A stretch of 64,000 nucleotides of DNA from Acidovorax delafieldii (GTDB lineage Bacteria; Pseudomonadota; Gammaproteobacteria; Burkholderiales; Burkholderiaceae_C), in NCBI RefSeq assembly GCF_007993815.1, contig NZ_VJWE01000016.1, positions 62,001 to 126,000 on the forward strand, written 5' to 3'. The position numbers and the translations under genes were made by a program. Of the stretch, positions 53,781 to 62,054 are shown piece by piece (positions within the stretch are counted from its first letter, which is position 1; each line of letters begins with the position of its first letter). The notes under the pieces were generated by a model. It was not told the origin of the DNA. It saw only the letters and a program-made list of their open reading frames with translations, and did not search any database.

Positions 53781-55199
53781 ATGACCACTCCCTCAACGCT
53801 CTACCAGAAGCTGGTGGCATCGCACACCGTGGCCGTTCTGGACGAACAGAACGTGCTGCTGTTCTGCGACCTGCACCTGATGAATGAATACACCAGCCCC
53901 CAGGCCTTCGCCGGCCTGCACGAGGCCGGGCGCGGCGTGCCCGTGCCGGGGCAGAACGTGGCGGTGGTGAGCCACATCATCCCCACGCACCCGGTGCGCT
54001 GGCGCACCATCCAGGACCCGCCCTCGGCCCTGCAGGCCACCAACCTCAAGGCCAACTGCGACCGCCACGGCATCCCGCTGTTCGACACCAACGACCCGTT
54101 GCAGGGCATCGAGCACGTGATCGCGCCCGAACACGGCATGGTGCGCCCGGGCATGGTCATCATCTGCGGCGACAGCCACACCACCACTTACGGGGCACTG
54201 GGCGCCTTGGGTTTTGGCATCGGAACCTCGGAGGTCGAGCATGTGCTGGCCACCCAGACGCTGGTCTACCGCCTGGCCAAAGATATGCGCATCCGCGTGG
54301 ACGGTGTGCTGCCCAGCGGCACCACGGCCAAGGACCTGATCCTCATGGTCATCAGCCGCATCGGTGCGCAGGGCGCACGCGGCTATGTGGTGGAGTTCTG
54401 CGGCAGCGCCATTGGCGCGCTGTCGGTGGAGGCGCGCTTCACGCTGTGCAACATGGCCGTGGAGGCGGGCGCCCGAGGCGCACTGATCGCACCCGACGCC
54501 ACCGCCATTGACTACGTGCTGGCCAAGGCCCCCGACATTGCGGGCGACGTGCGCGCGCAGGCACTGGCGCACTGGGCCACCCTGCACAGTGACGAGGGCG
54601 CTGCATTTGATGCGGAACATGTGTTTGACGCGGCTGACGTCGCCCCGTTCGTCACCTGGGGCACCAGCCCCGACCAGGCCATGGCCATCAACGCCACGGT
54701 TCCCCGTCCCGAAGAAATGGCCGATGCCGTGCAGCGCAGCAGCGCCGAGCAAGCGCTGCGCTACACCGGGCTCGTCGCCGGTCAGTCCCTGCAGGGTGTG
54801 CCCGTGCAGCATGTTTTCATCGGCTCCTGCACCAATGCGCGCATCGAGGACCTGCGCGAGGTGGACCGCATTGTGGGCAGCCGCCACGTGGCCCACGGCG
54901 TGCGCGCCATGGTGGTGCCCGGCTCCGGCGCAGTGAAGGCCCAGGCCGAGGCGGAAGGCATTGCCGAGCGCCTGGTGGCTGCAGGCTTTGAGTGGCGCCA
55001 GCCCGGCTGCTCCATGTGCCTGGCCATGAACGACGACGTGCTCGCCCCCGGCCAGCGCTGCGCCTCCACCACCAACCGCAATTTCGAAGGCCGCCAGGGC
55101 CGGGGCGCCATCACCCACCTGGTGAGCCCGGCCATGGCTGCAGCCGCCGCCGTCACCGGTTGCATCACCGACGTCCGTACCCTGGAGGTGCCAGCATGA
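53781..55199 (+). CDS. leuC: 3-isopropylmalate dehydratase large subunit-like hydro-lyase
   Basis: 472 residues, aconitase superfamily. The three Fe-S Cys ligands are in GSCTNAR (about 349) and PGCSMC (about 409 and 412). Substrate loop VVSHIIPTHPVRWRT, GDSHTTTYGALGALGFGIGTSEVEHVLATQT and RGAITHLVSPAMAAAAAV are family blocks. The N-terminus differs from housekeeping LeuC (FCDLHLMNEYTSPQAF where Asp-Arg-His is usual), which hints at a paralogue with another 2-hydroxyacid substrate. It is coupled to the small-subunit gene by ATGA overlap and lies in a catabolic cluster. Confidence 0.88.
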   Translation: MTTPSTLYQKLVASHTVAVLDEQNVLLFCDLHLMNEYTSPQAFAGLHEAGRGVPVPGQNVAVVSHIIPTHPVRWRTIQDPPSALQATNLKANCDRHGIPLFDTNDPLQGIEHVIAPEHGMVRPGMVIICGDSHTTTYGALGALGFGIGTSEVEHVLATQTLVYRLAKDMRIRVDGVLPSGTTAKDLILMVISRIGAQGARGYVVEFCGSAIGALSVEARFTLCNMAVEAGARGALIAPDATAIDYVLAKAPDIAGDVRAQALAHWATLHSDEGAAFDAEHVFDAADVAPFVTWGTSPDQAMAINATVPRPEEMADAVQRSSAEQALRYTGLVAGQSLQGVPVQHVFIGSCTNARIEDLREVDRIVGSRHVAHGVRAMVVPGSGAVKAQAEAEGIAERLVAAGFEWRQPGCSMCLAMNDDVLAPGQRCASTTNRNFEGRQGRGAITHLVSPAMAAAAAVTGCITDVRTLEVPA

Positions 55200-55861
55200 G
55201 CGCCGATCACCACACCATCGTGCACGGCCAGGCAGCCCTGCTCGACATTGCCAACCTCGACACCGACCAGATCATGCCCAAGCAGTTCCTGCGTGGGATC
55301 GACAAGTCGGGTCTGGCTCCCGGTCTGTTTTACGACCTGCGGTTTGACGGGGAAGGATTGCCACGCCCGGATTTCGTCCTCAACCAGGCGGCTTTCCAGG
55401 GGGTGGATGTGCTCATCGCGGGCTCCAACTATGGCTGCGGCTCCAGCCGCGAGCACGCGGTGTGGGGCATGCAGCAGTACGGCTTCAGGGCCGTGGTGGC
55501 GTCAAGCTTCGGCGAAATCTTCTACTCCAATGCGCTCAACAACCGCCTGCTGCTGGCCATGGTTTCCGAGGCGGATGTGCAGGCCTTCAAGGCGCAGGCT
55601 GCGCAGCTGCAGGGCCCCCTGGCAATCACCATTGATGTGCAGCAGCGCATGGTGCGCAGCGCGGGGCACAGCGCGCAGTTTGTGCTGTCCGACCGGCACC
55701 AGAGCATGTTCCTGCAGGGACAAGATGTGATCGGCGCATCGCTGGCGTATGCCGATCAGATACAGGCCTTTGCCCAGCGCCACTGGTCTGCCCAGCCCTG
55801 GGTGAAGGACGTGGCGCTGCGCACGCGGGCGCGCCTACAGGCCCAGCGCGCACAGGGCTGA
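55196..55861 (+). CDS. leuD: 3-isopropylmalate dehydratase small subunit-like
   Basis: 221 residues, aconitase swivel domain: NLDTDQIMPKQFLRGIDKSGLAPGLFYDLRF, NQAAFQGVDVLIAGSNYGCGSSREHAVWGMQQYGFRAVVASSFGEIFYSNALNNRLL, all diagnostic of LeuD. Forms the heterodimer with the large subunit directly upstream. No leuB gene follows, so it probably is not the leucine operon; a catabolic isomerase is inferred. Confidence 0.88.
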   Translation: MSADHHTIVHGQAALLDIANLDTDQIMPKQFLRGIDKSGLAPGLFYDLRFDGEGLPRPDFVLNQAAFQGVDVLIAGSNYGCGSSREHAVWGMQQYGFRAVVASSFGEIFYSNALNNRLLLAMVSEADVQAFKAQAAQLQGPLAITIDVQQRMVRSAGHSAQFVLSDRHQSMFLQGQDVIGASLAYADQIQAFAQRHWSAQPWVKDVALRTRARLQAQRAQG

Positions 55862-56026
55862 GCGCGCCCGGTGCGCCGCACCTGCGGGCGGCGTGGGTGG
55901 TGTGGGCGGTTGACATCCTGTCCAGTGCACAGGGTGTGGGGGGTGGACAACGTCGCGAGGGACAGGTCCTGATCGGGCGGTAACAATTCGTGCACTTTCA
56001 CACGGACCCACCCCATCCCCAGAGCC

Positions 56027-56881
56027 ATGTCGCAAAACACCCATACCCTGCACCTCTTCTTCGAAGACCCGATCAAGCTCAAGATGGGCCAGTTGGTCTA
56101 CCAGTACCTTGCCACGGGCAACACCGAGCAGGCACGGCGCTGGGCCGACAAGCTTGGCGGCGCCGATCTCGATGCGCTGTGGGATGCCCAATGGTTCAAC
56201 CAGGAGGCGGTTGCCGAACCCGGTCACCTCACGCTGCGGTTCGACACCGGCACGCACGACGACCTGCCGCTGCGCGCGTTGGAGACCCTGTTCGCCCACG
56301 GCCTGCGGGCTGCGGTGCTGGAGGTGTTCTACGACCAGGTCGGTGAAACCGAGCGCATGCACTTCGACCGGGGCCAGTGGGTGTCGCGCCGGGCGTTCAT
56401 GGACGCCAACCCGCAGTGGCGCGCTGTGGTGGAGCCCGCGCATCAGGACGGAGAAGGCCAGGACGGGGAGGCCGAAGACCGCTACGTCTGTTCCAAAGAC
56501 CCGGCCAAGCCGCTGGCTGTGGCCAAGCTGCGCCTGCAGGAAGAAAAGCGCAAGCGCGAGGCCCAGGAGGCGGCCGAGGCGTTTGTCGAGATGGCGAAGG
56601 CGATGGGCAAAAGCGGCAAGTCGCCCGTGCAGGGCCTGATGGCCGTGCTGCTGTTGCGCGCCGGGCTCAAGGGGCTGGTGCACGCAGTGGTCTTCACGGT
56701 GGTCACCGTGCTGCTGTTCAAGGGCTTCTGGCTGTGGATGGGCCTGGGGCTGGTGCTGGCCGTGGCGCTGCCGCTGTACTACATGGCCACCGAACACAAG
56801 GCGCTGCGCGGGGACGACGGAGACGATGACGCCGACCAGCCTGGCGACGACGGCCCTCCCACGGTGGTGGCAGCGCAGTAA
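56027..56881 (+). CDS. Unknown membrane protein with charged linker
   Basis: 284 residues. N-terminal soluble part (LHLFFEDPIKLKMGQLVYQYL; NTEQARRWADKLGGADLDALWDAQWFNQ) of mixed helices, a charged coiled-coil stretch (AKLRLQEEKRKREAQEAAEAFVEMAKAMG), then two helices (GLVHAVVFTVVTVLLFKGFWLWMGLGLVLAVALPLYY) and an acidic tail (GDDGDDDADQPGDDG). Not recognised. A second membrane protein follows 23 bp later, probably one operon. Confidence 0.68.
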   Translation: MSQNTHTLHLFFEDPIKLKMGQLVYQYLATGNTEQARRWADKLGGADLDALWDAQWFNQEAVAEPGHLTLRFDTGTHDDLPLRALETLFAHGLRAAVLEVFYDQVGETERMHFDRGQWVSRRAFMDANPQWRAVVEPAHQDGEGQDGEAEDRYVCSKDPAKPLAVAKLRLQEEKRKREAQEAAEAFVEMAKAMGKSGKSPVQGLMAVLLLRAGLKGLVHAVVFTVVTVLLFKGFWLWMGLGLVLAVALPLYYMATEHKALRGDDGDDDADQPGDDGPPTVVAAQ

Positions 56882-56904
56882 AAGCATCTCGGGAGAACAA
56901 CAAC

Positions 56905-57375
56905 ATGCTGACGCAAATCGAATGGTGGGGTGGGGTGATCTTTGTGCTGGGGGCGCTGACCTACCGCATGGTCATGGGGGCGCTGGAAAGGCCGACGGAC
57001 GGCATTCCCTGGTACCGGCTCATGATGCACGTGTTCTTTCTGGCCCCGGCCGCGCTGCTGGCGGGCTACTTCTACCCGCTCACGCAGCCCGCGCTGCAAT
57101 ACGGCTACCTGGCGCTGCTGGCCGTCTCGCTGCTGGTGGTGGCCGTGATGCTGGTGCAGGAGATGACCGGCGATTCGGGCGAGGGCCAAGAAGAGGGGCG
57201 CAGCAAGGAGCCCTTGAAGGAGGGCGCGACAGCCAAGGCCGACGATACCGACGAGTACGAAGAGCCCGGCTGGCTGATGTCGGTGGTCGGCGCCATGGTG
57301 CTGTACAGCCCGGTACTCACGGCCTGTGGCCTCGCCAGCTACAAGGCCTGGCCCATGGTGCAGCGCCTGGCGTAG
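56905..57375 (+). CDS. Unknown membrane protein (156 residues)
   Basis: Four predicted helices (WWGGVIFVLGALTYRMVMG; LMMHVFFLAPAALLAGYFYPL; YGYLALLAVSLLVVAVMLVQEM; MSVVGAMVLYSPVLTACG) with a polar acidic loop (GEGQEEGRSKEPLKEGATA) between the last two. GGGAGAAC precedes the ATG. Not recognised; probably acts with the preceding protein. Confidence 0.68.
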   Translation: MLTQIEWWGGVIFVLGALTYRMVMGALERPTDGIPWYRLMMHVFFLAPAALLAGYFYPLTQPALQYGYLALLAVSLLVVAVMLVQEMTGDSGEGQEEGRSKEPLKEGATAKADDTDEYEEPGWLMSVVGAMVLYSPVLTACGLASYKAWPMVQRLA

Positions 57376-57502
57376 TGCATCCGCAGTGCGCAGTGGGATG
57401 GCGGTGGTCTGGCAAGGCTGACAATGCCTGCCCACCATCCCCATGTTTTTCGCAGCCCTTGGTTTTGGCTCGGTGTACCCGCCTTCGTTAGTCCACAACT
57501 CC

Positions 57503-58738
57503 ATGTCCCCCGATTCCTTTGCCGATCTTCTGTCGGTCTACATGCGGCGCATCCGCGCCAGCGCCTCCGGGGTGGCCACCGAAATTGGCCTGAGCCGTGA
57601 GGCCGTCAACAACTGGCGCAACGGCATCTCGGTGCCCAACCCGCGCTCGCGCGACAAGCTGGTGGCCTGCACCCGGTACCTGCGCCTGACGGAGAGTGAG
57701 GCCAACCGCCTGCTCAGCGCCGCAGGGTTTGCGCCAGAATTTCCCCTGCAGGCCGAATCCACCGGTGCGCAGCCGTTTGCTGCGTTCCAGGACAAGGTGT
57801 TTGCGCAACTGGCCCAGGCGGTGCCATACCCCATCTCGCTGCTGCTGTCGCCCGCGCACTGGGGGCAGCCGCCGTTCCGGCACGAGCTGCTGCAGCGCGC
57901 CCGCGCGCAATACGGCGAAGGCTCGGTGCTGCACATCCAGCCGCCCTACAGCGTGAGCACGGTGCCTGCCGAATACTTCGCGGCCATCGGCCGCCAGTGC
58001 GGGCTGGGCGATGTGGCGTCGGACTACGAGTTTGAATCCGCGCTGGAGCGCCGCCTGCTGGCGGGCGAGCGCATCTTCTGCCTGGTCAGCCGCTTCGAGC
58101 AGGGCACGCCCGCGCTGCGCGAAACCCTGGCGGGCATTTTGCGCAGCCTGAGCGAAATGCACAGCGGCCGCCTGCACCTGCTGCTGTGCGGCGGGCAGGC
58201 GCTGGCCGACCTCAAGTACCGCAGTGGCGACCTGTCGCTGCTCAACATCGCCCAGGTCCACCACTGGCCCGACCCGTCGCTTGCCGACCTGCTGCAAATG
58301 GCCCGCCACCGCTGGCCCGAGCAGCCCTGGTCCGAGCCGGTGGTGGCCGCGCTGCAGGCCCTGAGCGGCGGCCACCCCGCGCTGTTTGAAGAAGGCCTGC
58401 AATGGCTGGTGGACCACCCCGGCGCGGGCGCCAGTCTGCACGAAGGCCAGCCCGCCTTCAGCGCCTTGCGCACCCACCTGGCCAGCAGCCCGCGCCTGTG
58501 GCAAACGTTTCTGCCGCTGGCGCAGGTGCCAGCCAGCCGGGCCCGCCTGCAGCAGTTGCTGGGCGCGGACGACCTCGGCCGCGCACGACCCTACCTGCAG
58601 GACGACGACCTGCGCAGCCTGTTCTGGGGCAACCTCATCCTTGCGCGCGGCGTGGGAGACGCGGCGCGGCTGCACTGGCGCAGCCCCACGGTGCGCGAGG
58701 CCGGCTGGATGGTGCTGGATTCATGCTCGGCCGACTGA
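57503..58738 (+). CDS. HTH protein with degenerate AAA-like domain (STAND-type regulator)
   Basis: 411 residues. Residues 1-76 form a Cro/XRE-like HTH (VYMRRIRASASGVATEIGLSREAVNNWRNGISVP; TESEANRLLSAAGF). After a linker (FQDKVFAQLAQAVPYPIS) the block LLLSPAHWGQPPFRHELLQRARAQYGEGSVLHIQPPYSV looks like the P-loop strand-loop-helix of an AAA-like/STAND fold, but lacks the Lys-Ser/Thr of Walker A. FCLVSRFEQG sits where Walker B would be, and SGGHPALFEEGLQ resembles the following sensor/lid helices. It may bind nucleotide weakly or not at all and act as a DNA-binding partner. It overlaps the next gene by 16 bases, so the two are made together. Start ATG 57503 directly precedes the HTH. Confidence 0.72.
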   Translation: MSPDSFADLLSVYMRRIRASASGVATEIGLSREAVNNWRNGISVPNPRSRDKLVACTRYLRLTESEANRLLSAAGFAPEFPLQAESTGAQPFAAFQDKVFAQLAQAVPYPISLLLSPAHWGQPPFRHELLQRARAQYGEGSVLHIQPPYSVSTVPAEYFAAIGRQCGLGDVASDYEFESALERRLLAGERIFCLVSRFEQGTPALRETLAGILRSLSEMHSGRLHLLLCGGQALADLKYRSGDLSLLNIAQVHHWPDPSLADLLQMARHRWPEQPWSEPVVAALQALSGGHPALFEEGLQWLVDHPGAGASLHEGQPAFSALRTHLASSPRLWQTFLPLAQVPASRARLQQLLGADDLGRARPYLQDDDLRSLFWGNLILARGVGDAARLHWRSPTVREAGWMVLDSCSAD

Positions 58739-60939
58739 CGCCCTGGCTGTCCCGGCCCGTGGTGCGCGCCGTGGTCATTGCGCTGGTCACGCTGTTTGTG
58801 GCCAGCGCCGTGTTCACGCCCCAGCACAACCCGGCCACGCGGGGCAGGTTCATGGCGGCGATGAATGTGGGGCCGCTGTGGGGCGAGCTTGTGCAGTGGC
58901 GTGTGGCGATGGTCAACGCCCGCAACGAGCTGGATGCCTGGCCCGCGGACATTCAGAAGTACGCGCCGCCCATTGCCAACCCGCAGCTGCGCGTTACCTC
59001 CCCGCGCCCCAATGTGCTGCAGGCCGACATTGCCCACAACCCTGAGTTTGGCAAGCTGGCGGGCACGCAGGTGGTGGTGGAGCTGCAGCCCGGCACCCAC
59101 ACCTGGACCTGCCGCCCCGGCAGCCCGCCCATCCCGCAGGGCTACCTGCCCATCAACTGCCAGCAAGGAAGCACCGACGATTTCGAGCCTGCCAAGCCGG
59201 TGCCGGACGCAGACCCCTTCGGCTGGATGCGCTCGCTCATCACGTGGTGCGCTGTCATTTTTGGCGTGGGTGCAGTGCTGTGGGTGGTGCGCCACCCGCT
59301 CATCGGTGCGGGCCAGCTGCGACCCGCGCGCCTGCGCCGCACACCGCTGGCGCGCCTGCCGCAGATCGACCGGCTGCTGCGCTGGCTGCGGCGGCTGGAA
59401 CCCACGCTGCAGGCCGCCGATGTCCGCCTGGTGGACTGGCGCCGCGCGGTGGCCTGCGCCCAGGCCACGGGCAGCGAGCGCGCCCCGGCCCTGGCCCGCG
59501 CGCTGGCCGAACGCGTGTCCGCCCGCTGCCAGCCCAGCACCGACTGGGCGCTGCCCGGTGCGGTGTTTGAGTGGTCGTTCCCGCCCGACCTGCCCGTGTC
59601 GCTGGACCGTTGCCTGGTCTTTGTGCCCACGCACGGCATCGACGAAGCCACCGTGCTGCGCCAGCTGCGCGCCGTGCAGACCGGCAGCGACGTGCTGTTG
59701 ATCCTGAGCGAGCACAGCGTGGACACCCCCTGGCCGCTGCTGCACGCCCACGCACAAGACCGCGCCAACCTGCATGTGATGGCCGACAGCGCCAGCCAGA
59801 CCGAATGGCTGATTGGCGGCGACGCCCTGCAAGTGCTGCTGCGCCTGCTGGCTGCGCAGCTGCGCATCACCCGCATCTCGCCCTACCAGACGCGCGGCGG
59901 TGTCACGCGCGAAGGCGCCTTCTTCGGCCGCGCGCAACTGCTGGCCCGCGTCATCAACCGCGAGCCCGCCAACTACCTGGTGGTGGGTGGGCGCCAACTG
60001 GGCAAAAGCAGCCTGCTCAAGGCCGTGCAGCGCCGCATGGCGGGCCACCCGCACACTGTGTGCCACTACGTCTCGCTGCGCGACCACCGCCTGGCGCCAC
60101 GCATGGCGTTGCAGTTTGGCCTGCCCGCCGACACACCGCTCGAAGCCATCGTGGACCACCTGCAGGCGCAGTACCAGGGCAAGCGCCTGGTGCTGCTCAT
60201 CGACGAGGCGGACCTGTTCTTCCGTGACGAATCGGCCAACGGCTACGTGCAACTGTCCACCCTGCGCGCGCTCAGCGAAGAGGGCCGCTGCTGGTTCATG
60301 CTCGCGGGCTTCTGGGACCTGTACGCCACCGCCGTGCTGGACTACCAAAGCCCGCTGCGCAACTTTGGCGAGGTGCTGACCATCGGCGGCCTGGAGCGCG
60401 ATGCCTGCCGCGAACTGGCCACCGAGCCACTGCGCAAGCTGCGGCTGGGTTTTGACAACGAGCACCTGGTGAACCGCCTGGTGGACGCCAGCGGCCAGCG
60501 CGCCAACCTGGTCGCCATCCTGTGCCAGGAATGCCTGGAGGCGCTGTTGCCCGGCGAACGCGTGATCGAAAAGCGCCATCTCGACCAGGCCCTGGCCTCG
60601 CAGGCCGTGCAGGACGCACTGGCCGGCTGGGGCTGCCTGAGCCACGACGAAGCCGCCTGCCGCCTCGACCGCATCGTGGTCTACCACACGGCCCAGGCGG
60701 GCCAGTCCAGCCTGGTCACCCTGGCCCAGCTGCTGCAAAGCCACGGCATCGCGGGCGACGCGCAGGCCCTGCGCCAGTCACTGGCACGCCTGCAGCTGGC
60801 CTATGTGCTGCGCAAACACGAGGGCGGCGAATACCGCTTTGCCATCCCGCTGCTCCAGGACCAGTTTGAACCGGCGGAGGTGGAACTGCTGCTGCACCAG
60901 GAGCTGGCGGTGCTGGCGCGCGACCGTGATCCGGATTGA
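58723..60939 (+). CDS. Membrane STAND-like ATPase with pilin-like outer domain
   Basis: 738 residues. Helix 1 at about 15-33, then an extracytoplasmic domain to about 165 that resembles a type IV pilin body: helical start (GPLWGELVQWRVAMVNARNEL), beta part, and a C-terminal WTCRPGSPPIPQGYLPINC segment with two cysteines (130, 146) like the pilin disulfide loop. Helix 2 at about 169-189 returns to the cytoplasm. Residues about 295-385 hold a small Rossmann-like unit (CLVFVPTHGIDEATVLRQLRA; SDVLLILSE), then FFGRAQLLARVI, Walker A GGRQLGKSS (422-430) and Walker B LVLLIDEADLFF (489-500) of a STAND/AAA-like ATPase, ending in winged-helix-like repeats. No prepilin peptidase site is seen. Signal-transducing ATPase is inferred. 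Confidence 0.75.
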   Translation: MLGRLTPWLSRPVVRAVVIALVTLFVASAVFTPQHNPATRGRFMAAMNVGPLWGELVQWRVAMVNARNELDAWPADIQKYAPPIANPQLRVTSPRPNVLQADIAHNPEFGKLAGTQVVVELQPGTHTWTCRPGSPPIPQGYLPINCQQGSTDDFEPAKPVPDADPFGWMRSLITWCAVIFGVGAVLWVVRHPLIGAGQLRPARLRRTPLARLPQIDRLLRWLRRLEPTLQAADVRLVDWRRAVACAQATGSERAPALARALAERVSARCQPSTDWALPGAVFEWSFPPDLPVSLDRCLVFVPTHGIDEATVLRQLRAVQTGSDVLLILSEHSVDTPWPLLHAHAQDRANLHVMADSASQTEWLIGGDALQVLLRLLAAQLRITRISPYQTRGGVTREGAFFGRAQLLARVINREPANYLVVGGRQLGKSSLLKAVQRRMAGHPHTVCHYVSLRDHRLAPRMALQFGLPADTPLEAIVDHLQAQYQGKRLVLLIDEADLFFRDESANGYVQLSTLRALSEEGRCWFMLAGFWDLYATAVLDYQSPLRNFGEVLTIGGLERDACRELATEPLRKLRLGFDNEHLVNRLVDASGQRANLVAILCQECLEALLPGERVIEKRHLDQALASQAVQDALAGWGCLSHDEAACRLDRIVVYHTAQAGQSSLVTLAQLLQSHGIAGDAQALRQSLARLQLAYVLRKHEGGEYRFAIPLLQDQFEPAEVELLLHQELAVLARDRDPD

Positions 60940-60991
60940 GCAGCGCATGGAGTGCTGCGGCGCCATCGCTGCAAAATTTTGAGCCGAATGG

Positions 60992-61039
60992 CCGCTAAGC
61001 GATTATTCAATATGCCCTGGGAGCTATTGAATAGATAGC
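60992..61039 (+). repeat. Dispersed repeat, copy 7
   Basis: CCGCTAAGCGATTATTCA then ATATGCCCTGGGAGCTAT then TGAATAGATAGC. It lies between the convergent ATPase and LysR genes. Confidence 0.72.
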
Positions 61040-61054
61040 AGATGGCAGGCCGCC

Positions 61055-61948
61055 TCAAGGCCGCTGCGCCATCACCAGCGCATACAGCGCCTGCGCCGCC
61101 ACCGACAGGCTCTCGTCCCGCCGCCGCACCAGATAGATCTGTCGCGTCAGCCCCGGCAGCGACAGCGGCCGTGTGACCAGCCCCGGCTGGTCAAAGTGGA
61201 ACAGCGTGAGTGCCGGCACCACGCTGATGCCCAGCCCCGCGCGCACCATGCCCATCACGGTGGCGAGCTGCTCCACCTCCATCAGCGTGTGCATGGCCTG
61301 CGGGTGCAGGGCGGCCTCCAGGTACTGGCGCACGCTGCTGGTGCGCGCGAGGTGGATGAAGGGCCACGCGGCCAGGTCCTGCGCGGTGATGGCCTTGCGC
61401 CTGCGCGCCAGCGGGTGGTCGGCGGGGCATACCAGGTAGAAGTCGTCGCTGCAAAACGGCTCGGCCTGCAGCGCGGGCGTGTCGGCGCGGATCGCGGCCA
61501 GTGCAAAGTCGGCATGGCCGCTGGCCACGCGGTCGATGCAGGGCTCGGACAGCACATCGGCAATGTCGATCTCGATGCCTGGGTGTGCGGTGCGGTACTG
61601 CGCCAGCACGCCCGGCAGCCAGCCTGCCGCCAGTGACGGCAGCAGCGCCACGGCCACACGCCCGCGCTGCAGCGTGGCGGCACTGCGCACGGCGGCCAGG
61701 GCGCTGGTGATTTCGGCGCGGATGCGGCGGGCAGACTCCAGAAAGTTCTGCCCCTCAGGCGTGAGGTCCACATGCCGCGTGCTGCGGTCGAACAGCCGCA
61801 GGCCCAGGTCGTCCTCCAGCGCGCGGATGAGGGCGCTGAACGCGGGCTGCGACAAATGGCACAACGTGGCGGCGCGCGTGAAGCTGCGTTGCTCGGCCAG
61901 CGCGAGGAAGGCATCGAGCTGGCGGCTGGAGAGATGAGGGGCGCTCAT
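61055..61948 (-). CDS. LysR-family transcriptional regulator
   Basis: 297 residues: HTH at about 8-66 (SRQLDAFLALAEQRSFTRAATLCHLSQPAFSALIRALEDDLG), then the effector domain with GRVAVALLPSLAAGWLPGVLAQYR, DFALAAIRAD and FYLVCPADHPLAR. It is divergent from the AtuA-type gene with a strong palindrome between them, so it probably senses a substrate of that pathway. Confidence 0.91.
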   Translation of the reverse strand: MSAPHLSSRQLDAFLALAEQRSFTRAATLCHLSQPAFSALIRALEDDLGLRLFDRSTRHVDLTPEGQNFLESARRIRAEITSALAAVRSAATLQRGRVAVALLPSLAAGWLPGVLAQYRTAHPGIEIDIADVLSEPCIDRVASGHADFALAAIRADTPALQAEPFCSDDFYLVCPADHPLARRRKAITAQDLAAWPFIHLARTSSVRQYLEAALHPQAMHTLMEVEQLATVMGMVRAGLGISVVPALTLFHFDQPGLVTRPLSLPGLTRQIYLVRRRDESLSVAAQALYALVMAQRP

Positions 61949-61965
61949 GCGGGGTGGTTGTGATT

Positions 61966-61982
61966 CATCTGAATTTCAGATG
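61966..61982. promoter_or_regulatory. Candidate LysR operator (perfect 17-bp palindrome)
   Basis: CATCTGAA-T-TTCAGATG between the divergent LysR and AtuA-type genes, flanked by direct repeats GATTCATC at 61962-61969 and 61983-61990. Position and AT-rich palindromic form suit a LysR recall site covering both promoters. Confidence 0.6.
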
Positions 61983-62054
61983 GATTCATCGTAACAATCG
62001 ATTTCACAGAATACAGCCATGTTCCTACATTCACGGTCAGGAGACAACGGATTC

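Noticed and set aside
58591..60744. 717-codon open frame opposite the membrane ATPase
   Set aside because: Composition of a shadow frame, and the plus strand has Walker motifs and membrane helices.
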